Source: Chromohalobacter sp. 11-W
Lineage (GTDB): Bacteria; Pseudomonadota; Gammaproteobacteria; Pseudomonadales; Halomonadaceae
Length of the DNA: 64,000 nt
Assembly: GCF_029889905.1 (NCBI RefSeq)
Contig: NZ_JARANZ010000002.1
Span: forward strand, 62,001-126,000
Direction of reading: 5' to 3'
Positions 44,166-52,809 of this stretch are shown in pieces (the first letter of the stretch is position 1; each line of letters opens with the position of its first letter). The position numbers were made by a program, and so were the translations under genes. The notes under the pieces were generated by a model. That model did no database searches, had not been told where the DNA came from, and worked only from the letters and a program-made list of their open reading frames with translations.

Positions 44166-45152
44166 ATGCTACGTTTGACTCGACGCCTCATGGGAGCTTG
44201 CCTTGCGTTGGTATTGATCGCTTCCGGCCCGGCATGGGCCGCAGATGACGACGACACCACCGAGACGACGTCCCTGAAGGTCATGCTCGATTGGTACACT
44301 AACCCGTCGCACGCTCCCCTGGTCATCGCCCAGCAACGCGGCTTCTTCGAACGACACGGGCTCGACGTGGAACTGATTTCGCCCGCCGACCCCAGCGTCC
44401 CTCCCAAGCTGGTCGCCGCCGGCAAGATCGACATGGCCATCAGCTATCAACCTCAGTTACACCTACAGGTCGACCAAGGCTTGCCGTTGGTGCGCGTCGG
44501 CACTCTGATCGCAACGCCGCTCAACATCACGCTGGTACGCGCCGACAGCGATATCGAAAGCATGCAAGACCTAGCCGGCAAAAGCATCGGCTATTCGGTG
44601 GGCGGCGTCGAGGAAGTGCTGCTCAATACCATGCTCGAGCACAATGGCGTGGCGCCGGATGACGTCGAGATGGTCAACGTCAACTTCGCGCTGACACCGG
44701 CGCTGATCGGCGAGAAGGTCGATGCCGTCACCGGTGCATTTCGCAACTTCGAACTGGCACAGATGGCGCAGGAAGGCGTCAAGGGCCGCGCCTTCTATAT
44801 CGAGGAAGAAGGCGTGCCCACCTACGATGAACTGATCTTCATCGCCAATCGCGACACCCTGGATGCGCATCGCGATGCTTATACCCGTTTCATGACCGCC
44901 ATCGAAGAAGCCACGGCATGGATCATCAACCACCCCGACGAGGGCTGGAAAGCCTTCAAGGCCTCCGATCCGGCACTCGACACGCCAGTCAACAAGAAAG
45001 CTTGGTACAACACCATTCCACGCTTCGCTTTGCGGCCCGCAGCGCTTGATGGGCGTCGCTACGAGGCCTTCGAGTCGTTTCTGCTTGAGCGCGGCCAGAT
45101 CAAGGCCAAGAGCCCGCTGTCACGCCTCGCCGTCGATCTCAGCCAGCCTTGA
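44166..45152 (+). CDS. thiY: Thiamine precursor ABC transporter substrate-binding protein
   Basis: A 328-residue periplasmic protein of the NMT1/THI5-like family. A Sec signal peptide (about 1-26, ending ASGPAWAAD) precedes the ligand-binding fold with LDWYTNPSHAPLVIAQQRGFFERHGLDVEL, the opening signature of HMP/formylaminopyrimidine-binding proteins. AGGAG lies before ATG 44166. It is separated from thiX by a 118-base gap with no clear hairpin but remains in the same orientation under the TPP riboswitch. The eukaryotic THI5 CCCFC motif is absent, as expected for a transporter protein. Confidence 0.9.
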   Translation: MLRLTRRLMGACLALVLIASGPAWAADDDDTTETTSLKVMLDWYTNPSHAPLVIAQQRGFFERHGLDVELISPADPSVPPKLVAAGKIDMAISYQPQLHLQVDQGLPLVRVGTLIATPLNITLVRADSDIESMQDLAGKSIGYSVGGVEEVLLNTMLEHNGVAPDDVEMVNVNFALTPALIGEKVDAVTGAFRNFELAQMAQEGVKGRAFYIEEEGVPTYDELIFIANRDTLDAHRDAYTRFMTAIEEATAWIINHPDEGWKAFKASDPALDTPVNKKAWYNTIPRFALRPAALDGRRYEAFESFLLERGQIKAKSPLSRLAVDLSQP

Positions 45153-45168
45153 CCCCAAGCCGCGCCGA

Positions 45169-45203
45169 CCATGCGAGAAAGCGAGAAAAATCCTCTCGCA
45201 TGG
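45169..45203. terminator. Hairpin between thiY and the hydrolase gene
   Basis: CCATGCGAGA pairs perfectly with TCTCGCATGG (10 bp, 15-base loop). It sits between convergent genes; no U tract follows on either strand. Confidence 0.5.
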
Positions 45204-45216
45204 CCGGCGCGCCATT

Positions 45217-45984
45217 TCATGCCGCTAAAAAGCGTGCCAAGGCTTCCTGAAACGCCTCGGGCTGCTCGGCATGCAGCCAATGCCCCGCATCGGGAATGGT
45301 CTCGATACGTGCCTCGGGCAACACCGACTCGACCGCCGGCAACACATCATCGCCAACGTAGTCGGAACGCCCGCCACGCAGCACGAGCGTCGGCCCTGTA
45401 TAGGCGCCTTCCCCGTCCGGCACTGCGACGATATGAGCGTAATCGTCCTCAATCTCGTCGAGGCCCACGCGCCATATCAGCGTGGCATTCTCACCACGAA
45501 TCAGATTGGTCGCCAGGAACTGCCGTATCGCCGGCGTTTCGACGAAGCCCGTCATGATCCGATCGGCTTCCTTGCGGTCCGCAGGCGGCTGCCGCTCGAC
45601 GGCACGCATGGCCTTGAAGATCGCCTCATGGCCATGCTCATAAGCAATCGGTGCGATGTCGGCGACGATCAAGCGTGCGACACGCTCAGGCGCTTGACGC
45701 GCCAACGTGATGGCGACCTTGCCTCCCATCGAGTGACCTAGCAGATCGCAGCTTTCGATCGCCAGGCGATCCAGCAAAGCATCGACGTCAGCTGCCTGGG
45801 CGGCATAGTCCATGCCTGCCTGGTGAGGAGACTTTCCGTGGTTGCGCAGATCGACGGCGATCACGCGACGGCTTTCCTGCCAGCGCTTGATATGCGAGCG
45901 CCAGTTGTCGGCACTTCCGAACAAGCCGTGCAACACCACCAGTGGGCGCCCGGCGCCGCCGGTATCGACATGATGTAATTCCAC
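45217..45984 (-). CDS. ybfF: Alpha/beta-fold hydrolase, YbfF type
   Basis: A 255-residue cytoplasmic esterase. The oxyanion region is LVVLHGLFGSADNW, the nucleophile elbow GHSMGGKVA (Ser about 103), and the C-terminal His is in DAGHWLHAEQPEAF. E. coli YbfF hydrolyses acyl-CoA and short esters. It starts with GTG, with GAGG nine bases upstream. It is convergent with thiY and downstream of the queuosine-precursor transporter gene. Confidence 0.88.
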   Translation of the reverse strand: MELHHVDTGGAGRPLVVLHGLFGSADNWRSHIKRWQESRRVIAVDLRNHGKSPHQAGMDYAAQAADVDALLDRLAIESCDLLGHSMGGKVAITLARQAPERVARLIVADIAPIAYEHGHEAIFKAMRAVERQPPADRKEADRIMTGFVETPAIRQFLATNLIRGENATLIWRVGLDEIEDDYAHIVAVPDGEGAYTGPTLVLRGGRSDYVGDDVLPAVESVLPEARIETIPDAGHWLHAEQPEAFQEALARFLAA

Positions 45985-46035
45985 AATTTGCCTCGTCAGC
46001 CATTCAAGTCATGCCGGCATAATACCAGAGGCGTT

Positions 46036-46710
46036 TCAGGCATTGCGCCCCGAGACCTGCTCGGAGGCATCGGCGACATGCGCCAGGCGGCGCGTCAACG
46101 CCCCCAGCAGCACACCATACAACGGCAGGAAGAAGGCCAGACTGACACTCAGCTTGATGGCATAATCCACCCAGGCTATTTCGACCCAGTGCGCGCTCAT
46201 GAACGCATTGGGCCCATTCCAGAAGGCGATGGCGAAAAACGCGAAGGTATCGGCCAGGTTGCCCAATAGGGTCGAAAACGCCGGTGCCACCCACCAGGCA
46301 CGCAGCCGCCGCATCCGATCAAAGACGTGAATGTCGAGCAACTGCCCCAGCACATAGGCCATGAAACTCGCCAGAGCGATACGCCCTACGAACAGGTTCC
46401 AATCACCCAGCGCCGAGGCCCCCTGGAAGGCGCCATCCTGAAACAGCACCGACACCACATAGGAAATCAGCAAGGCAGGCAACATGACCCGCGCGATGGT
46501 CGTGCGCGCCCGGCGTTTCCCGAACAGCCGCACGGTCAGGTCGGTGGCGAGAAAGATGAATGGAAAGCTGAAGGCTCCCCAAGTAGTGTGTAAGCCGAAC
46601 ATCGAAAACGGCAACTGCACTAGGTAATTGCTGGCCGCGATGACGACAATATGGAAGCTCACGAGCCACCCCATCAAGCGGCGCGCTTGGCGAGAATCGA
46701 GCACAAACAT
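46036..46710 (-). CDS. yhhQ: Queuosine precursor transporter (VUT family)
   Basis: A 224-residue inner-membrane protein with about six membrane segments, of the YhhQ/VUT family that imports 7-cyano-7-deazaguanine or 7-aminomethyl-7-deazaguanine for tRNA queuosine. Signatures are FPFIFLATDLTVRLFGKRRART and DTFAFFAIAFWNG with the helix-breaking TLLGNLADT. The ATG at 46710 has AAGGTG upstream; an in-frame start at 46761 lies inside a structured leader. The leader folds into several hairpins and is a candidate riboswitch. Confidence 0.9.
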   Translation of the reverse strand: MFVLDSRQARRLMGWLVSFHIVVIAASNYLVQLPFSMFGLHTTWGAFSFPFIFLATDLTVRLFGKRRARTTIARVMLPALLISYVVSVLFQDGAFQGASALGDWNLFVGRIALASFMAYVLGQLLDIHVFDRMRRLRAWWVAPAFSTLLGNLADTFAFFAIAFWNGPNAFMSAHWVEIAWVDYAIKLSVSLAFFLPLYGVLLGALTRRLAHVADASEQVSGRNA

Positions 46711-46790
46711 GTAGCACCTTTTTAGTTGCCGAAAGAGGCCGAGGGGTAAGGGAACCCTCAAGGCGGGACGGCGTGAAAGACGCCGAGTGA
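46711..46790 (-). promoter_or_regulatory. Structured leader of yhhQ, candidate metabolite-responsive element
   Basis: Reading the minus strand: a CGGCGT/ACGCCG stem (46769-46785), a GAGGG/CCCTC stem (46741-46759) whose 9-base loop contains CCTT, a short GCC/GGC stem (46728-46739), then AACTAAAAAGGTG with the ribosome site. The loop CCTT is complementary to the AAGG of the ribosome site, so an H-type pseudoknot could hide it. This recalls preQ1 riboswitches in logic, but the sequence does not match the preQ1-I consensus I know. Confidence 0.35.
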
Positions 46791-47205
46791 AAGCGGCGGG
46801 ATTGTAAAGGATTTCACCGATGTCGGCCAGCGAGACGCTTCGCGCCCCTTGCCATGGGAGTACGCGTCCATCGCCAAGTGCCTCAGACGAAAAGGAACTA
46901 TCGTTGTTACTTCAATGCCTTACAATATAACAAGTGTCATGGTAATGCCCCGTCCCACGGTCGGCAGATATCGCCGCACCCCCAACCGATGAAATACCGT
47001 TGAAGACTACCTTGGACAGGGCTGGCGAAGTTATTGAAGATTCGCTAAATCAAGAATGAGTAACAGGGAATGACGGCTTGTCCAATCGGTGAAAGGACAC
47101 ACCCGACATAGACGGTCATTCGACACGCGAGCATCCCTTTGCCGCGGGGCGCCTATCCCTCGCCCTTCGGCAATCAATCGCCAATCCCAATGTAGGAGAG
47201 ACAAT
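46791..47205 (+). other. Gap between yhhQ and the ArsR-type gene
   Basis: About 400 bases without a convincing gene. The only clear signal is a sigma70-type promoter, TTGTTA (46904-46909), 16 bases, TATAAC (46926-46931), which would give the regulator gene a leader of roughly 270 bases. No strong hairpin or ribosome site with a usable open frame was found in that leader except the TAGGAGAG in front of the regulator itself. Confidence 0.4.
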
Positions 47206-47529
47206 ATGCGCCCGCTCCAGCCTGCCTCCGCCCTGATCGACGCCGGTTACGGCGCCATCGACAAAGGCACGACGCTACTCAAGGCCATGGCCAACGAAAA
47301 CCGCCTGCGCATCCTGTGCCTGCTCGACAACGCCGAGCTTTCGGTCACCGAGCTGAATCGCAAGCTCAACCTCAGTCAGTCGGCGCTGTCGCAGCACCTA
47401 GCCATCTTGCGCCGTGAAAACCTAGTGGTCACACGACGTGCCTCGCAGACCATCTACTATTCACTGGCGGGCGATGAGGCCCGCACCGTGATCGATTCGC
47501 TGGTCGCACTGTACGGCAAATCCCGCTAA
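47206..47529 (+). CDS. ArsR/SmtB-family winged-helix regulator
   Basis: A 107-residue ArsR-type repressor. The DNA-binding part is LSVTELNRKLNLSQSALSQHLAILRRENLVVTRR. It contains only one cysteine (in RILCLLD, about residue 38), so neither the classic ArsR ELCVC metal site nor the two-cysteine persulfide switch of BigR/SqrR can form within a monomer. TAGGAGAG supports the ATG at 47206; a GTG-started extension to 47089 lacks a ribosome site. It is convergent with sohB. Ligand unknown. Confidence 0.85.
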   Translation: MRPLQPASALIDAGYGAIDKGTTLLKAMANENRLRILCLLDNAELSVTELNRKLNLSQSALSQHLAILRRENLVVTRRASQTIYYSLAGDEARTVIDSLVALYGKSR

Positions 47530-47546
47530 CCGGCCCTGGCAGCGGC

Positions 47547-48596
47547 TCAGCGCCGCTGCCAGCTGCTGGCTTCCAAGCGCTCCATGACGCGATCCCCCAG
47601 ACGCTCGATCCCCATCGAGGCCCCCACGCCGACACGCTGCAACAGCGAATGGTGCGGCTCCAGCTTTACATGCAGAACCCGTGCCTCTTTCATCCGCGCC
47701 GCAAGATAACCGTCGCTGGTGGCGATCTCATCGATCAAGCCATCCTCGAGGGCCTGACGGCCGTACCAGATTTCGCCGGTCGCCACCTTGTCGACTTCCA
47801 GCGCCGGACGCCGCTCGCCGACGTAGCGCTTGAAGAGATCATGGGTTTCCTGCAAATCGTCGAGAAACTTGGCGCGTCCCTCGTCGGTATTTTCCCCGAG
47901 CACAGTCAAGGTTCGCTTGTAACGCCCCGCCGTGAGTAGCTCGACATCGATATCGTGTTTCTTGAGCAGGCGATGCACATTGGGCACCTGCGCGACCACC
48001 CCGATCGATCCGATGACAGCGAACGGCGCCGCAATCAAACGGTGCGCGCAGCACGCCATCATGTACCCGCCACTGGCGGCGACCTTATCGACACACACGG
48101 TCAGATGCGCGCCGGCATCGCGCAGCCGGTCGAGTTGCGCAGCGGCGAGCCCATAGGCATGCACCAGACCGCCACCCGAGGTGAGACGCACGACCACTTC
48201 ATCCTCGGCCTGCAATTCGCCCAACAGCAGCGAAACCTGCTCCGCCAGCTGCGGGGTGCGCGATGCTTTGAGGTCACCATCGAAATCGAGCACCCACACC
48301 CGCGATGACACTTCGTCAGATGCATCATCCTTTCCCTTGCGGCGCGCCTTTTCCTGCTTGCGCAACGCCTTTTGTGCGTGCCGCCGCCGTGCGGGCGACA
48401 TCCCGGCCAGGCGCAACGACTCACGCCGCCGCCGTTGGCGCTCGTTCAATGTCACCACACGCAGACGGTTATCATCGCCTTGCCCACTGGCGCGCTGTTT
48501 GAGGGATACAGCCAGCACGATCAGTACGCCCAGTGCGATTACCAGAGTCGCCAACTTGGCGGCGAACAAAGCGTATTCCGCTATCCATTCAATCAC
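47547..48596 (-). CDS. sohB: Inner-membrane peptidase of the S49 family
   Basis: A 349-residue SohB-type protease. An N-terminal membrane anchor (about 5-30) is followed by a basic region and the S49 domain (about 100-340). The nucleophile serine is in KVAASGGYMMACCA, and the general-base lysine is expected in VDKVATGEIWYGRQAL. Active site in the periplasm according to family knowledge. Monocistronic. Confidence 0.92.
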   Translation of the reverse strand: MIEWIAEYALFAAKLATLVIALGVLIVLAVSLKQRASGQGDDNRLRVVTLNERQRRRRESLRLAGMSPARRRHAQKALRKQEKARRKGKDDASDEVSSRVWVLDFDGDLKASRTPQLAEQVSLLLGELQAEDEVVVRLTSGGGLVHAYGLAAAQLDRLRDAGAHLTVCVDKVAASGGYMMACCAHRLIAAPFAVIGSIGVVAQVPNVHRLLKKHDIDVELLTAGRYKRTLTVLGENTDEGRAKFLDDLQETHDLFKRYVGERRPALEVDKVATGEIWYGRQALEDGLIDEIATSDGYLAARMKEARVLHVKLEPHHSLLQRVGVGASMGIERLGDRVMERLEASSWQRR

Positions 48597-48696
48597 GTCG
48601 CTACCTCATGCTTGGATGACAATCAATACAGCTCTTGTATGAAACATTTGTTTGAAATAGGCTGGAGTTTCCATCAACATCACAGAGTGACCGATC

Positions 48697-49014
48697 ATGG
48701 CCGACGCCAGTACCGTCATCGAAAAACTTCAGTCGCGCTTCGATCCTGCCGCCGCCCGGGGCATGAATGATATTTTCCAGTTCCACATCAGCGATGCCGA
48801 AGACTATTACCTGCATTTTCAGGACGGCACCTTGGACGTTCAGCAAGGCGAACACGACGACCCATCGGTCAGCCTGACCACCGACACCGAGACTCTGAAA
48901 GGCGTGATGAGCGGCGACATCAATGGCATGCAAGCCTTCATGAGCGGCAAGCTCAAGGCCGCTGGCAATGTCATGCTAGCCAGCAAGCTCACCAGCCTGT
49001 TCCCCAGCGGCTGA
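48697..49014 (+). CDS. SCP2 sterol-binding domain protein
   Basis: A 105-residue single SCP2-domain protein. Typical are IFQFHISDAEDYYLHFQDGTLDVQQGEHDDPSVSLTTDTETL and the C-terminal DINGMQAFMSGKLKAAGNVMLASKL. It binds hydrophobic ligands in an open cavity; the ligand and role in bacteria are unclear. Soluble and acidic, no signal peptide. It is divergent from sohB and convergent with nudC. Confidence 0.9.
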   Translation: MADASTVIEKLQSRFDPAAARGMNDIFQFHISDAEDYYLHFQDGTLDVQQGEHDDPSVSLTTDTETLKGVMSGDINGMQAFMSGKLKAAGNVMLASKLTSLFPSG

Positions 49015-49041
49015 TCCGCTCTTTTCTTTCGTTGTTACATC

Positions 49042-49836
49042 TCAGCGCATCGCCACCGCGCTGAGGTGCGTCTCGATCAACTGACGCGAAATCGAATGGC
49101 TGGGGGGCAGCTCCGGCAAATGGCGCGGCGTGAACCAAGCGGCATCGGCGATCTCTACGCCATCGATGCGAATGCGTCGGCTAGCTGCCTCAGCAAAAAA
49201 ACCCAGCATCAGCGAATGCGGAAACGGCCATGATTGACTGCGAAAGAAACTGACCCGCCCGATCTCGACCCCGACTTCCTCGTGGACTTCACGCCGCACC
49301 GCGCTTTCGGCGGTTTCCCCTGGCTCGATGAACCCCGCCAAGGTGGAATAGCGTCGCGCAGGAAAACGCGCGTTGCGCGCCAGCAACAGGTCTCGCCCAT
49401 GGGTCACCAGAGTGATGATGCACGGCGAGATGCGCGGATAGCTGCGATGACCGCACGCCTTGCACTGCATGGCAAACTCGTGCGATAGACGCTGCATCGG
49501 CGTTCCACAGCGCCCACAAAAACGATGATCGCGCGCCCAGGCGGAGACTTGCAGCGCCGTGGCCAGTAGATCGCCCTGTGCGGCGGGCAAGCGCGCCAGC
49601 CAATTTCGCGCCGGAGGCCAACTTGCCTCGCCGCTCTCGTGCGCCATCGCGACTGGCAAGCCTTGCCACATTCCTAGCGGCATGGCGTGCTCCGGCCAAG
49701 CGCCGGGCGGCTGTAGAATGCCCGCCTCTTCACCAGGGGCGATGCCCGCTTCACCGAAACGAATCCAATACCCCCAGCGCGGCGTCTCCGCGCCGGGCAG
49801 CTCTCTCACGAATGCCGGTGTCGAAGTGATCGTCAT
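49042..49836 (-). CDS. nudC: NADH pyrophosphatase / RNA decapping Nudix hydrolase
   Basis: Splits NAD(H) to NMN(H) and AMP and removes NAD caps from RNA 5' ends. 264 residues with the zinc ribbon FCGRCGTPM ... CKACGHRSYPR (about 110-135) and the Nudix box GFIEPGETAESAVRREVHEE (about 167-190), complete with its catalytic glutamates. The start overlaps the dnaQ stop by four bases. Last gene of a four-gene minus-strand run. Confidence 0.93.
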   Translation of the reverse strand: MTITSTPAFVRELPGAETPRWGYWIRFGEAGIAPGEEAGILQPPGAWPEHAMPLGMWQGLPVAMAHESGEASWPPARNWLARLPAAQGDLLATALQVSAWARDHRFCGRCGTPMQRLSHEFAMQCKACGHRSYPRISPCIITLVTHGRDLLLARNARFPARRYSTLAGFIEPGETAESAVRREVHEEVGVEIGRVSFFRSQSWPFPHSLMLGFFAEAASRRIRIDGVEIADAAWFTPRHLPELPPSHSISRQLIETHLSAVAMR

Positions 49837-50594
49837 GACGGCCCCTGCGACGCCTCATCCAACGCGTCCCAATGACACTCGCCCGCCGCCTGGCGAATAC
49901 GATCGAGCTTGGCTCGATGCGCATTCAATTCCGTATCGCTGGGCCGCGTCACCGCCAGAGTCACGCCTTCCCGCGCCACGCGGCGAATACCGCTGACACT
50001 ATTCGCTCCTTCCGTATCACCGCCAGCGCCCCCTTCGACGCCGGCTAACGACAGCGCCGTCTGCCCCCCGGTCATCGCTAGATAGACATCGGACAAGATT
50101 TCCGCATCGAGCAAGGCGCCGTGGAGCACTCGGCGGCCGTTATCGATGGCGTAACGCTTGCACAGCGCGTCCAGGCTATTGCGCTGTCCTGGATGCATCT
50201 TACGCGCCATGGCCAGCGTATCGAGCACGCCGCAGTACTCCGCGACCGGACCCAGCCGAGGCCCACCACGCTTATTCTGCAGCAGGCCGAATTCATGATC
50301 GATAAAGCCGACGTCGAACGCCGCGTTGTGAATCACCAACTCGCCGCCGCGAATGTACTCCCAGAAGGCATCGGCAACATCTGCGAACACGGGTTCGTCG
50401 GCAACGCGTTCATTGGTGATACCGTGTATTTCCACGGCCTCGGGATCGATATCGCGTTCGGGATTGATGTATTGATGGAAGTTGTTGCCGGTCAGCCGGC
50501 GATTGACCACCTCCACCGCACCAATCTCGATCAGACGATGCCCTTCCTTGGGATCGATGCCGGTCGTTTCGGTGTCCAGTACGATCTGACGCAT
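49833..50594 (-). CDS. dnaQ: DNA polymerase III epsilon subunit (3'-5' proofreading exonuclease)
   Basis: A 253-residue DEDDh exonuclease: Exo I LDTETTGID (Asp7, Glu9), Exo II HNAAFDVGFID, Exo III with HGALLDAEI (catalytic His and Asp). The C-terminal ~65 residues bind the alpha polymerase subunit. GGAGAAGAG precedes the ATG. It lies three bases after rnhA, in the common rnhA-dnaQ pairing, here in the same direction rather than divergent as in E. coli. Confidence 0.97.
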   Translation of the reverse strand: MRQIVLDTETTGIDPKEGHRLIEIGAVEVVNRRLTGNNFHQYINPERDIDPEAVEIHGITNERVADEPVFADVADAFWEYIRGGELVIHNAAFDVGFIDHEFGLLQNKRGGPRLGPVAEYCGVLDTLAMARKMHPGQRNSLDALCKRYAIDNGRRVLHGALLDAEILSDVYLAMTGGQTALSLAGVEGGAGGDTEGANSVSGIRRVAREGVTLAVTRPSDTELNAHRAKLDRIRQAAGECHWDALDEASQGPS

Positions 50595-50597
50595 TGC

Positions 50598-51065
50598 TTA
50601 CTCTTCTCCTGCCATGGCTCGCCGCTGAGCCGCCTGGATATCGTCGGTAGCAGCGTTGGCGAGCGTATCGGCCAGTTCGTTACCTTCGTGGCCGCTGTGT
50701 CCTTTTACCCAGTGCCATTCGATGCGATGGCGCTGGGCTTCCTCGAGTAGTTCACGCCACAGCTCGGCGTTTTTGACCGGCTTCTTGGCGGCGGTCTTCC
50801 AGCCACGCTTGATCCAGCCATGGACCCACTGGGTAATGCCTTTTCGCAGGTATTCGGAATCGGTCCATAGCGCTACTTCGCAGGGACGCGTCAAGATTCG
50901 CAGCGCCTGAATCGCAGCCGTCAGTTCCATGCGATTGTTGGTGGTCTCGTCCTCGCCGCCATTAAGGGTTTTCTCATGCTGACCGTAACGCAGCACCGCG
51001 CCCCAACCACCGGGCCCGGGGTTACCGCGACAGGCGCCGTCGGTATAAATGGTCACGTGGGGCAT
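50598..51065 (-). CDS. rnhA: Ribonuclease HI
   Basis: Cuts the RNA strand of RNA-DNA hybrids. 155 residues; catalytic acids are in [16 protein letters not shown] (Asp), [10 protein letters not shown] (Glu), [10 protein letters not shown] (Asp) and [10 protein letters not shown] (Asp), plus His in [10 protein letters not shown]. The ATG at 51065 ([10 protein letters not shown]) is chosen because the upstream extension to 51146 adds unrelated residues; its ribosome site is weak. It sits 20 bases after the methyltransferase gene. Confidence 0.97.
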   Translation of the reverse strand: MPHVTIYTDGACRGNPGPGGWGAVLRYGQHEKTLNGGEDETTNNRMELTAAIQALRILTRPCEVALWTDSEYLRKGITQWVHGWIKRGWKTAAKKPVKNAELWRELLEEAQRHRIEWHWVKGHSGHEGNELADTLANAATDDIQAAQRRAMAGEE

Positions 51066-51084
51066 ATCGCCCACGGTGGGAGTA

Positions 51085-51873
51085 TCAGTCAACCTCGGCC
51101 ATCCTATCGTCGTGGGCGTGCGTGGCGCGGCCCGAGCGCCCGCCATGATCGCGATGAAGCGCGGCGGGGCCGAGCCAGTTGCCCGCCATCGAATCGCGGC
51201 GCAGCAAGGTGCGCACCGGCTGTACAGGGACCTGCTTACGCCGAGCCACGATCAAATAACACCCCCCAAAGGGAAGGTTATAGCGGCGCCCCAGCGTTTC
51301 GAGTCCCAAGTTATGAATATGCCCGCCAGGCAGGCGAAAGCCGCAGTAGTCTACGCGGTCGATCTCGAAATCGACAAACGCCAGCCACTCCCGCAACCGG
51401 CCGCTGCGCCGCCAACGCCCCTTGCAGGGCCAACGACGCCGACTGGCAGGGGACAAATGTCCCAGGGCATCGGCGCCGAAGGGATTCCAGCCCATCATGA
51501 CCAGCAAGCCATCATCGCGCGTGACCCGTGCCGCTTCACGCACCAGATGATGCGCGTTGGGCATCACCTCCAACAGATGATGCACCAGTACAAGGTCAAG
51601 GCTTTCATCGGGAAGCGGCAAGGCGCTGGGATCGCATACCAAGGAAGCATCGTCCTGAGCCAAGGCGCGCGTCGGCGCCCAACTCATCGCATGGCGAATG
51701 GGGCACATGTCGGTCAGCCGCGAAGCCATACCAAGTTGCAGGCTGTGAGCTCCGAAGCGCGACTCGCAGAGTGGCCCCAGACACGCACGCTGTGCCTGCC
51801 ATAACGCAACGCCCTCCTCGGAGCCCCAGAAGCGGCGCCCCTCGCGGACGGCCTGCGCCAACGTCATCGTCAT
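51085..51873 (-). CDS. SAM-dependent methyltransferase, YafS type
   Basis: A 262-residue class I methyltransferase. The acidic post-I and motif II region reads [22 protein letters not shown], with [14 protein letters not shown] after it; the glycine-rich motif I is poorly recognisable. Position between gloB and rnhA matches yafS in E. coli. Start at 51873 (MTMTLAQAV) is most likely; an in-frame ATG at 51918 is possible, neither having a clear ribosome site. A basic tail of about 45 residues extends beyond the fold. Substrate unknown. Confidence 0.82.
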   Translation of the reverse strand: MTMTLAQAVREGRRFWGSEEGVALWQAQRACLGPLCESRFGAHSLQLGMASRLTDMCPIRHAMSWAPTRALAQDDASLVCDPSALPLPDESLDLVLVHHLLEVMPNAHHLVREAARVTRDDGLLVMMGWNPFGADALGHLSPASRRRWPCKGRWRRSGRLREWLAFVDFEIDRVDYCGFRLPGGHIHNLGLETLGRRYNLPFGGCYLIVARRKQVPVQPVRTLLRRDSMAGNWLGPAALHRDHGGRSGRATHAHDDRMAEVD

Positions 51874-51993
51874 ATGTGAATTTGACACGACGGCCCATTC
51901 CCCCCAAGGTTGTCGCATTTTACGCTGCCGTCCGCCATCGTGCATGGCATGACGACAGGCGTGTTTCCGACGTTTGCCGAGGTCTAGCGTATT

Positions 51994-52761
51994 ATGTTGA
52001 CCGTGATTCCAATTCCCGCGTTCCAGGACAACTATATCTGGCTGCTCCGTCAGGATGCCAGCGATAAGGTCGCGATCGTCGATCCCGGCGATGCGCAACC
52101 CGTCATCGAGTACCTGGAGCGTGAAAACCTGAACCTGGTAGCGATCTTGGTCACCCACCATCATCACGACCACACGGGCGGTATCGAAACGCTAGTCAAG
52201 CGCTACGGACCGCGCGTGATCGGCCCCGACAACTCGGCCATCCCCGCCGTTGAAGAAGTCGTGGGCGATGACGACGAATGCCGTGTTCAGGGTCGGCGCT
52301 TCGAAGTCTTCGCAGTCCCCGGCCACACGCTCGACCATATCGCGTTCTATGCCCCCGGAACGCCGGGGCTGCTGTTTTGCGGCGATGTAATGTTCTCGGC
52401 CGGTTGCGGGCGCTTGTTCGAAGGCTCGCCCGCGCAAATGCAGCGCTCACTCGAGCGCCTCGCGGCATTGCCCGACGACACCATGGTCTTCGCGGGCCAC
52501 GAATATACGCTGGCCAATCTGCGCTTTTCTCAGGCTGCCGAGCCCGACAACCCCACGCGGGACGCCTACCTCGAGGAGTGCGAAAAAGCACGTCGGCTGG
52601 AACGCCCCACGCTGCCCACCAACATCGGCTCCGAGCGCCAGATCAACCCCTTCTTGCGCATCGACCAACCCGGCCTGCTCAGCGCGGTGGCCGAACAAGG
52701 CAATGCCGACGACGCCAGCAGCGCCTTCGCCACGTTGCGCGAATGGAAAGACCGTTTCTAG
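51994..52761 (+). CDS. gloB: Hydroxyacylglutathione hydrolase (glyoxalase II)
   Basis: Releases D-lactate and glutathione from S-lactoylglutathione, the second step of methylglyoxal detoxification. 255 residues; the binuclear metal motif THHHHDHTGG (about 54-63), further ligands GHTLDHIAFY and CGDVMFSAGCGRLFEG, and FAGHEYTLANLRF. The C-terminal domain is the usual helical substrate-binding part. Divergent from the methyltransferase gene, in the common gloB/yafS arrangement. Confidence 0.96.
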   Translation: MLTVIPIPAFQDNYIWLLRQDASDKVAIVDPGDAQPVIEYLERENLNLVAILVTHHHHDHTGGIETLVKRYGPRVIGPDNSAIPAVEEVVGDDDECRVQGRRFEVFAVPGHTLDHIAFYAPGTPGLLFCGDVMFSAGCGRLFEGSPAQMQRSLERLAALPDDTMVFAGHEYTLANLRFSQAAEPDNPTRDAYLEECEKARRLERPTLPTNIGSERQINPFLRIDQPGLLSAVAEQGNADDASSAFATLREWKDRF

Positions 52762-52809
52762 CAACATCATGCCCAGCTGACGTCATAGCCCTCGAGAGGT
52801 TCGCTTCCC

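Noticed and set aside
46741-46759. preQ1-I riboswitch call for the yhhQ leader
   Set aside because: The loop and A-rich tail do not match the preQ1-I consensus, so only a generic structured leader is claimed.
47089-47205. GTG-started N-terminal extension of the ArsR-type gene
   Set aside because: No ribosome site, Arg-rich non-conserved sequence, and a clear TAGGAGAG before the ATG at 47206.
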